NCBI GenBank assembly: GCA_002367695.1 | Contig: DFDK01000010.1 | Span: forward strand, 10,152 to 22,217 | Length of the DNA stretch: 12,066 nt | DNA from: Acidimicrobium sp. UBA3029 | GTDB taxonomy: Bacteria; Actinomycetota; Acidimicrobiia; Acidimicrobiales; Ilumatobacteraceae | Direction: 5' to 3' | Part shown: positions 6,390 to 12,066 of the stretch, piece after piece | Numbering within the stretch: position 1 is the first letter of the stretch | Layout of the letters: each line of letters starts with the position of its first letter | Notes under the pieces: model-generated | The model's input: the letters and a program-made list of their open reading frames with translations, nothing else | Told to the model about the DNA's origin: nothing | Databases searched by the model: none | Made by a program: the position numbers and the translations under genes

Positions 6390-7493
6390 ATGATTCGTAA
6401 CGCCATTGGGCGTGTACGCCGGTGCGTGCCTCGTTTGGTCGCCATCATCCTCACCACTTCGGTGGCTGTAGGTGTTGTTGTCATGCCTGCACAGGCGCTT
6501 GGCTTACGCCCCGCAACTGGGTCGTCTGGCGACCAGCAACAGCGCGTCAACCAGATCATTGCCGAGTTGGACAAAATCGGTAATCAGATTGATGTACTTG
6601 ACGAACTCTATGCCGAGGCTTCGAACCAGCAAGAAGACTTGCAAGTAGAGATTGATGCAACGATGGCCAACATTGAGGAGCTCGAAGCAAAACTTGCGGT
6701 GATGCAAGAAGATTTAAAGGGTGTCGCGATGAAGTCGTTTGTGCGCGGCGGAATGTCGAACAGTTTGTCGAGCATCTTGAGTTCGACGAATTCACTGAGC
6801 GACATGGTGCGCAAGAAATACCTGACTTCGGTTGCACTCAATAGGGGTGCTGGCAACACCGACGCTTTGCAAGGCCTCATCGACGACTTGATTAAAGAGA
6901 AGGCGAAGCTTGAAAAGCAGCAGAAGAAAGCCAGCGACCTGGCTGACTATGCAACCGCACGATTGAGAGCCGCTGAAGCTCTTGCATCCGATTACCTAGC
7001 ACGCCAAGCAGCGGCAGCGCGCGAACTTGGTTCGCTGCTGAAGTCGGAGCGTCAACGCCGCGAGGCAGCAGCTCTTGGTGCTGCAAAATCGCAAGCGGCA
7101 ACTTTTGCTAAATCGAAGTACACAAATGTTGCGGCACCATCGTCAAAAACTGGGGTTGTGATTAAGGCTGCACTCTCGCAACTTGGCGTGACATATCGAT
7201 GGGGAGCAAAGTCTCCCGGCAGTGCATTTGACTGCTCTGGCTTAACCTCGTGGGCATGGGGAATGGCAGGCGTGGGTATTCCCCGCACATCGCGAACGCA
7301 ATATGCAGGACTCCCGCGCATTCCGACTGCCGCAATTCAGCCAGGCGATTTGATTTTTCAGGGCTACCCAATTCATCACGTTGGTATTTACCTGGGTAAC
7401 GGTCAATATGTGCACGCACCACGTACGGGTGACGTCGTAAAAATTTCTGCAGTATCGTGGTCAAAAGTTGTTGGCGTTGTAAGGCCAAAGTAA
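6390..7493 (+). CDS. Secreted coiled-coil NlpC/P60 cell-wall endopeptidase (RipA-like)
   Basis: The protein is probably a peptidoglycan stem-peptide hydrolase (D-Glu to diamino acid bond) used in cell separation or wall remodelling, acting outside the membrane. It has 367 residues. A signal peptide has a basic start (RNAIGRVRRC) and a hydrophobic core at 17-32 and ends near AQA-LG (36-37). A long helical coiled coil follows (about 46-245), broken by a loop around 118-160. The NlpC/P60 domain (about 253-367) has the catalytic Cys282 in DCSGL, His330 in HHVGIYLG and His342 as third residue. This matches actinobacterial Rip proteins, in which the coiled coil restrains or positions the enzyme. 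The hydrolase gene follows after 4 bases, so they are probably co-transcribed. Confidence 0.92.
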   Translation: MIRNAIGRVRRCVPRLVAIILTTSVAVGVVVMPAQALGLRPATGSSGDQQQRVNQIIAELDKIGNQIDVLDELYAEASNQQEDLQVEIDATMANIEELEAKLAVMQEDLKGVAMKSFVRGGMSNSLSSILSSTNSLSDMVRKKYLTSVALNRGAGNTDALQGLIDDLIKEKAKLEKQQKKASDLADYATARLRAAEALASDYLARQAAAARELGSLLKSERQRREAAALGAAKSQAATFAKSKYTNVAAPSSKTGVVIKAALSQLGVTYRWGAKSPGSAFDCSGLTSWAWGMAGVGIPRTSRTQYAGLPRIPTAAIQPGDLIFQGYPIHHVGIYLGNGQYVHAPRTGDVVKISAVSWSKVVGVVRPK

Positions 7494-7497
7494 CGAA

Positions 7498-8259
7498 ATG
7501 GGTTCGATTCCGGTAGCTCCAGCAGGTTGGCAAGGCGGTTCATTTACCTCTGCAGGTATCACGCATGCCACGTACCGCAAAGGTATGGGCCCTGGCGTTG
7601 TAGTTGTTCACGAAATACCTGGCATTACTCCAAGCGTGCTTGCATTTGCCGAGCGAGTCGTTGATGCGGGATTCACGGTCGTAATGCCACTGTTGGTTGG
7701 CGAAGTTGGTCGAGAACCGAGCGGCAAGTACATGGCCAAATCGATGAGCAAAATTTGCATCTCGCGCGAGTTCTCTACTTTGGCGATGCGACAGAAATCT
7801 CCTGTAATTAATTGGTTGCGTGCATTGGCAAAGCAGGTGCATAACGAAGTGGGCGGTATCGGTGTTGGTGCGATTGGCATGTGTTTCAGCGGCGGCTTTG
7901 CTCTCGGGATGATGGTCGACGAGATCATGGTTGCGCCCGTGTTGTCACAGCCTTCAATGCCGTTTTCGATGGGTGCTGCTCGCGGTGCCGACTTGGGTCT
8001 AAGCCTGGATGACGAAATCATGGTCAAGCAGCGTGCAGAAGCAGGGTGTCAAGTACTTGGCTTGCGCTTCACTGGCGACAAACTTGTGGGCACGAGGTTT
8101 GCGTCGTTGCAAAAATTACTTGGTGATGCGTTTATCGCTGTCGAGTTTGAGTCTTCGTCAAAGAGTGATCATTCGGTTCTCACCGAGCAGGTAAGACAAT
8201 CTGGTGTGCTACGAGTGCTTGAGTTTTTACAACAAAAACTCAAGCCAAATCACTTGTAA
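7498..8259 (+). CDS. Dienelactone hydrolase family protein
   Basis: This is an alpha/beta-hydrolase fold protein of 253 residues, a usual length for the family. It has the cysteine-type nucleophile elbow GMCFSGG (Cys129), Asp194 in FTGD and His225 in KSDHS as the expected triad. Glu39 in VVVHEIPG matches the glutamate that orients the cysteine in dienelactone hydrolase. It is cytoplasmic, with no signal peptide. Many members do not act on chlorocatechol-derived dienelactone, and no other catechol-pathway gene is in this window, so the substrate is unknown. The ATG lies 4 bases after the peptidase stop with only a weak ribosome binding site, suggesting translational coupling. Its last 20 bases overlap the convergent yaaA end. 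Confidence 0.85.
   Translation: MGSIPVAPAGWQGGSFTSAGITHATYRKGMGPGVVVVHEIPGITPSVLAFAERVVDAGFTVVMPLLVGEVGREPSGKYMAKSMSKICISREFSTLAMRQKSPVINWLRALAKQVHNEVGGIGVGAIGMCFSGGFALGMMVDEIMVAPVLSQPSMPFSMGAARGADLGLSLDDEIMVKQRAEAGCQVLGLRFTGDKLVGTRFASLQKLLGDAFIAVEFESSSKSDHSVLTEQVRQSGVLRVLEFLQQKLKPNHL
8217..8245. repeat. 12-bp perfect inverted repeat across a convergent gene junction; possible two-way terminator
   Basis: GCTTGAGTTTTT (8217-8228) and AAAAACTCAAGC (8234-8245) are perfect complements separated by the 5-base loop ACAAC. The repeat lies in the last codons of the hydrolase gene and covers the yaaA stop codon on the other strand. It would form the same hairpin in both transcripts. There is no T-run after the stem on either strand, but the upper stem itself is five A-T pairs. 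Terminator or 3'-end stabiliser is inferred from position. Confidence 0.5.
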
Positions 8260-8974
8260 CCACAAAGCGCGGATCACGAAAACTCTGCAGTGATTTTGTT
8301 GCAAGAGAGGGCGATGTGCAGGTTTGCACTATGTGTCGAGCGAGTCGGCCTTTAGCGGCTTTTGCATCGTGACCACCGGCCTTGCCCGATTTTTCATTGA
8401 TTGCCACCACAATATGTTTGGCCACAATGTTGGTGTCGAGAGTAAATGCGGCCCGATGCTCTTGGGGGAGCAAGTCAATGACCACTGACCCTTTGAATTT
8501 TTTGTTGAGCATGGCCGAGAGGTCATCGTGCCACCAGCGTGAAAGCAGTCCAAAAGGTGCAAGTCTGGCCCCCATCTTGAGCCGGTAGTCGGGCACGGGC
8601 TCGTCGGCACCAACCGCACCCAAGAGACCAGTTATCACGATGATGCTGCTCAGTGCTCGGTCGCGTTGCGCTCTAGTGAGAGTTGCGATATCGAGGTGAT
8701 CCCAAACCACGCCTGTGTAGCGCTGAAATGCGGGTAGTGATGGCGAACCACGCAGGCAAGAGTTGGCTTGGCGTGCTCGTTCGAGGTGCTTGCCCTTCAC
8801 CCCGAGCAATGTCGCGTCACCACCTTTAAGCGTGTGGAGTCGATCGACGAGCGCTTTTCTTTGTGCGGTTAAAGATTTTCCGCATGGGCCAGAAGATTCG
8901 CGCCAGGGCTTATTTATTGCCCCTCCTTCAGCCTTGCCTTCTGAAGGCGGGAGCAATATAAATAGCGAAGCCAC
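8240..8974 (-). CDS. yaaA: YaaA/DUF328-family peroxide stress protein
   Basis: The family member in Escherichia coli lowers free intracellular iron during hydrogen peroxide stress and binds DNA. Its biochemical action is still debated. The 244-residue protein shows the actinobacterial form of the family: FILLPPSEGKAEGG at the N-terminus (5-18), FQRYTGVVWDHLD (83-95), IITGLLG-like IVITGLLGAVGADEPVPDYRLKMG (112-135, key part VPDYRLKM) and VVIDLLPQEHRAAF (164-177). The open frame continues upstream to 9091, but the extra 39 residues are not conserved and would overlap the P450 gene. The GTG at 8974 is preferred because conservation starts there and a TACTTT box ends 7 bases before it. The 3' end overlaps the hydrolase gene by 20 bases. 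Confidence 0.88.
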   Translation of the reverse strand: MASLFILLPPSEGKAEGGAINKPWRESSGPCGKSLTAQRKALVDRLHTLKGGDATLLGVKGKHLERARQANSCLRGSPSLPAFQRYTGVVWDHLDIATLTRAQRDRALSSIIVITGLLGAVGADEPVPDYRLKMGARLAPFGLLSRWWHDDLSAMLNKKFKGSVVIDLLPQEHRAAFTLDTNIVAKHIVVAINEKSGKAGGHDAKAAKGRLARHIVQTCTSPSLATKSLQSFRDPRFVVTSDLA

Positions 8975-9013
8975 GACACGAAAGTATGGCGCACCCTCAA
9001 GTAAAGTTGTGGC
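8975..9013. promoter_or_regulatory. Compact divergent promoter region, both sides fitting leaderless transcripts
   Basis: The 39-base spacer separates the GTG of yaaA from the ATG of the P450 gene. On the minus strand TACTTT (8986-8981) ends 7 bases before the yaaA GTG. On the plus strand TAAAGT (9002-9007) ends 7 bases before the P450 ATG. Both match the TAnnnT spacing expected if transcription starts at the first base of the start codon, which is common in actinobacteria. Neither gene has a ribosome binding site. No clear -35 element is seen, and any -35 elements would overlap the opposite promoter. Confidence 0.5.
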
Positions 9014-10231
9014 ATGTACGAAGTGAAACCTGCTACAAGTTGGACAACAGATTTTGATCATGCCGACCCCGCATACAACGCCAATGCTCATGAGATTTGG
9101 GACGAGTTACGCGAAACCTGCCCGGTAGCCCACACCGATCGCTACGGCGGGGCATGGTTGCCAGTGCGACACGAAGATGTGTCGGCAATTGCTCGTGACA
9201 CCGACCATTTTTCGTCTGAAGGCGCAGTGCTCTCCAACAAGCCACCGATGGACGAATGGGTTTCCAACGCCCCAATAGGCGGAGCACCACCGATCACTTC
9301 TGATCCACCATTTCATGCCGATGCAAGACGTCTGTTGCTGCCTGCGTTTAGCCCGCAAGTGATCAACGAATGGGAACCAGAGATTCGGCGTCTTTGCAAC
9401 GAGTTGATCGACAATATGGGAGATATCTCAACGGTCGATGCCGCAACTCAGTACGCACAAAATATTCCTGTGTACGTGATTGCCCGCATGCTTGGGTTGC
9501 CAGTAGAAGACAGCGACTATTTCCGCGACACCGTGCACTTGGTGCTTGAGGGCGTTGGCGCACCATTTGGTGAGCGACGTGAAGGTTTTGAAAAGCTTGA
9601 TGCGTATTTGTCAAAGCATGTGCAAGATCACATCGAAAATCCAAAAGATGATCTCATCGGATTTTTACTCAACGCAAAAATTTATGATCAGCCGTTGTCA
9701 CCAGCACACGTTGTTGGCACCATCATCTTGTTGATGGTCGCAGGCATTGACACAACATGGAGCGCCATTGGTTCATCTATTTGGCACCTCGCGCAGCATC
9801 CATCCGATTTGGCACGCATGGTGAATGAACCAGAACTTCTTCCAACTGCAATCGAAGAGTTGTTGCGAGCGTATGCACCAGTAACAATGGCGCGCATAGT
9901 GAGCAAAGATGCCACTATTGGCGGTTGCCCTGTCAAGCGCGGCGATTCTGTGTTGCTGCCGTTTCCTGCAGCCAATCGCGACCCCCAAGTATTTGACCGT
10001 GCTGATGAAGTTGTGATTGACCGCGAAGAGAATCGCCACCTTGCTTTTGGGCTCGGCATTCATCGTTGCCTCGGGTCAAACTTGGCGCGGCTCGAGTTGC
10101 GGGTTGCCGTCGAAGTCTTTATCGCACGATTTCCCAAGTTTGACCTAGCAAATGCTGATGCAGTGACGTGGAGTCTTGGGCAAGTACGTGGCCCACGCAA
10201 GTTGCCGGTACGTATTGTGCAACGCTCGTAG
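9014..10231 (+). CDS. Cytochrome P450 monooxygenase
   Basis: This is a soluble bacterial P450 of 405 residues, full length, which would insert one oxygen atom into an organic substrate with electrons from a ferredoxin partner. The C-helix region DPPFHADARR is at 97-106, the oxygen-activating I-helix AGIDTT at 243-248, the ExxR pair Glu282/Arg285 in EELLR, and the heme loop FGLGIHRCLG at 345-354 with the thiolate ligand Cys352. The substrate and CYP family cannot be told from sequence reading. No ferredoxin or reductase gene is adjacent, so redox partners must be elsewhere. The ATG at 9014 fits the conserved start of the protein and a leaderless promoter. The helicase gene follows after only 3 bases. 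Confidence 0.95.
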   Translation: MYEVKPATSWTTDFDHADPAYNANAHEIWDELRETCPVAHTDRYGGAWLPVRHEDVSAIARDTDHFSSEGAVLSNKPPMDEWVSNAPIGGAPPITSDPPFHADARRLLLPAFSPQVINEWEPEIRRLCNELIDNMGDISTVDAATQYAQNIPVYVIARMLGLPVEDSDYFRDTVHLVLEGVGAPFGERREGFEKLDAYLSKHVQDHIENPKDDLIGFLLNAKIYDQPLSPAHVVGTIILLMVAGIDTTWSAIGSSIWHLAQHPSDLARMVNEPELLPTAIEELLRAYAPVTMARIVSKDATIGGCPVKRGDSVLLPFPAANRDPQVFDRADEVVIDREENRHLAFGLGIHRCLGSNLARLELRVAVEVFIARFPKFDLANADAVTWSLGQVRGPRKLPVRIVQRS

Positions 10232-10234
10232 TTA

Positions 10235-12066
10235 GTGACCAACTCTCAACCCCCTCACTCCATTGATCTGGACGGGCTCAACCCCGACCAGCGCGATGCT
10301 GTGCTGCACCCAAGCGGACCTTTACTTGTCGTAGCTGGCGCCGGCTCGGGTAAAACTCGCGTACTCACACAGCGAATCGGGTATCTCATTGCAACGGGCA
10401 CGCACCCGATGCACATCTTGGCAATTACTTTCACCAACAAGGCGTCGCAAGAAATGCGCGAACGAGTAGCCGCAATCGTTGGCCCAGTAGCCCGGCAGAT
10501 GTGGGTGAGCACCTTCCATGCAGCATGCGTACGTATTTTGCGCGCACAGGCCGAAAACATCGGATATCCGAAAACCTTTTCCATTTACGACCAAAGCGAT
10601 TCAACACGCCTGGTGGGGTATTGCATTCGCGACTTGGGGCTTGACCCCAAGCGTTTCACTCCGCGCGGCGTGCAGGCACGCATCAGCTTGTGGAAAAACG
10701 AGTTGGTCATTCCGCACGATGCGGCTTCGTTGGTTGATAACTCAATCGATGCAAAGTATGTCGATGTGTATCGCGAGTACCAGAAGCGACTTGAGCGCGC
10801 CGGTGCAATGGACTTTGACGATCTGTTGACCAACACGGTCCGACTATTTCGCCAACACCCCGACGTATTGCGCACATACCAAGAGCGTTTTAAACATATT
10901 TTGATTGACGAATACCAAGACACCAACATGGCACAAAACGAGATCGTGCTGATGTTGGGTGCGCTACACCACAACGTGTGTGTAGTTGGTGACACCGATC
11001 AGAGTGTGTATCGCTTTCGTGGGGCCGACTTTCGCAACATCATGCAATTTGAAAATGCGTTTCCCGAAGTGACAACAGTGGTGTTGGCGCAAAATTATCG
11101 CAGCACGCAAACGATTCTCGATGCTGCGAATGCTGTTATCACGAACAACATTGATCGCAAGCCAAAAGATCTATGGACTGACTTGGGCAAGGGCGAAAAA
11201 GTTATTCGCTATTTTGCCGACGACGAGTTTGGTGAGGCCAACTGGGTTGTAAATCGACTTAAAGAAGTGCACGACTCCGAGCATCGACCCTGGAGTGATT
11301 TTGCAATTTTCTACCGAACCAATGCGCAGAGCCGTGTACTTGAAGAGTCACTGATCCATCGTGGAGTGACGTACAAAGTCATCGGCGGAACCAAGTTTTA
11401 TGATCGTCGTGAAGTCAAAGACGCACTTGCATATTTGCGTTTGTCATACAACACGCTCGACGAAGTAAGCCTCAAACGAATTTTGAATGTGCCAAAACGT
11501 GGCATCGGCGACACGTCGATCGGCAAAGTTGATGTGTATGCAAACGAGTGTGGCATTTCGTTTGCATTGGCACTGCGCAAGGCCGCCGAAGCTGGTGTGG
11601 GTGCTGCGGCCCAGCGAGGCATCAGCGCCTTCAATCAACTGATCGATGAATGTCAAGCACTGTTGATCGATGGTCCTAGCGCGGTGTTGCGGCACGCGCT
11701 AAATGCTGGCGGATACATGAGCGAGTTGAAGGCCGAAAATACTGTGGAGTCGGCTGGACGCGAAGAGAACATCAACGAATTGATTAGTGTTGCCGCGGAA
11801 TTTACCCAAGTTGACGAATTTCTTGAGCAGGTTGCGCTCGTTAGTGACACCGATCAACTCGATTCGGATAACCATGTCACGTTGATGACCTTGCATTCAG
11901 CCAAGGGCCTCGAGTTTCCTGTGGTGTTCATCGTGGGAGTGGAGGAAGGAATTTTCCCTCACAACCGAGCACTCAATGACCCTGTCGAATTGGAAGAAGA
12001 ACGGCGTCTTGCTTATGTAGGCATCACGCGGGCGAAAGAACAACTTGTATTGAGTCATGCATGGAG
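10235..12066 (+). CDS. pcrA: PcrA/UvrD-type superfamily 1 DNA helicase, 3' end cut by window edge
   Basis: This 3'-5' helicase family unwinds DNA in nucleotide excision repair, mismatch repair and replication-fork rescue. 610 codons are visible and the frame stays open to the edge; family members are usually over 700 residues. Motifs in order are AGAGSGKT (Walker A, 34-41), TFTNKAS (motif Ia), IDEYQDTN (motif II, Asp225-Glu226), GDTDQSVYRFRGAD (motif III, from 252), NYRST (motif IV), TLHSAKGLEFPVVF (motif V, from about 552) and RRLAYVGITRAKEQL (motif VI). The start is GTG at 10235, because the P450 stop TAG, 3 bases earlier, is in the same frame. The beginning LNPDQRDAVLHPSGPLLVVA is typical of PcrA. 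Co-transcription with the P450 gene is likely. Confidence 0.96.
   Translation, partial: MTNSQPPHSIDLDGLNPDQRDAVLHPSGPLLVVAGAGSGKTRVLTQRIGYLIATGTHPMHILAITFTNKASQEMRERVAAIVGPVARQMWVSTFHAACVRILRAQAENIGYPKTFSIYDQSDSTRLVGYCIRDLGLDPKRFTPRGVQARISLWKNELVIPHDAASLVDNSIDAKYVDVYREYQKRLERAGAMDFDDLLTNTVRLFRQHPDVLRTYQERFKHILIDEYQDTNMAQNEIVLMLGALHHNVCVVGDTDQSVYRFRGADFRNIMQFENAFPEVTTVVLAQNYRSTQTILDAANAVITNNIDRKPKDLWTDLGKGEKVIRYFADDEFGEANWVVNRLKEVHDSEHRPWSDFAIFYRTNAQSRVLEESLIHRGVTYKVIGGTKFYDRREVKDALAYLRLSYNTLDEVSLKRILNVPKRGIGDTSIGKVDVYANECGISFALALRKAAEAGVGAAAQRGISAFNQLIDECQALLIDGPSAVLRHALNAGGYMSELKAENTVESAGREENINELISVAAEFTQVDEFLEQVALVSDTDQLDSDNHVTLMTLHSAKGLEFPVVFIVGVEEGIFPHNRALNDPVELEEERRLAYVGITRAKEQLVLSHAW

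Noticed and set aside
8975..9091. Longer N-terminus for YaaA
   Set aside because: The 39 extra residues are cysteine-rich, unlike the family, and antisense to the P450 N-terminus; conservation begins at the GTG at 8974.

Overview
The window looks like chromosomal DNA from an actinobacterium of moderate GC content (about half by eye). An Acidimicrobiia-type lineage of marine or freshwater plankton is my best guess. This rests on the tightly packed genes, a RipA-like NlpC/P60 peptidase, a secreted prokaryotic phospholipase A2, a cytochrome P450, a PcrA-type helicase and promoters that fit leaderless mRNAs. The lineage is an inference. I see no mobile element, CRISPR array, tRNA or rRNA.

Left part, all on the minus strand. 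Reading in the direction of transcription there is a small one-pass membrane protein (4730-4452), an EamA/DMT transporter (4442-3507), an FMN riboswitch (3459-3335), then ribD, ribBA and ribH (3200-456), an intrinsic terminator-like hairpin, and a phospholipase A2 gene that runs off the left edge (373-1). The riboflavin genes supply the deaminase/reductase, DHBP synthase/GTP cyclohydrolase II and lumazine synthase. The riboflavin synthase gene (ribE/ribC), often found between ribD and ribBA, is absent. The ribD leader carries a readable translational switch. The last P1 strand of the riboswitch can pair with leader bases 3263-3251, and an overlapping leader segment (3271-3259) can pair over 13 bp with the ribD start codon and its upstream bases.

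Middle part, plus strand. guaA (GMP synthase) is divergent from the small membrane gene. It is followed by a secreted coiled-coil NlpC/P60 cell-wall peptidase and a dienelactone-hydrolase-family protein only 4 bases later. The hydrolase gene meets yaaA (minus strand) tail to tail with a 20-base coding overlap, and a 12-bp perfect inverted repeat lies across that junction.

Right part. yaaA and a cytochrome P450 gene diverge from a 39-base spacer. Each has a TAnnnT box ending exactly 7 bases before its start codon, which suggests two back-to-back leaderless promoters. The P450 gene is followed after 3 bases, in the same frame, by a pcrA/uvrD helicase gene cut by the right edge.

No new defence or mobile system is visible. 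The points most worth a second look are the riboswitch expression platform, the truncated phospholipase A2 gene, the missing ribE, the structured convergent overlap and the compact divergent promoter.
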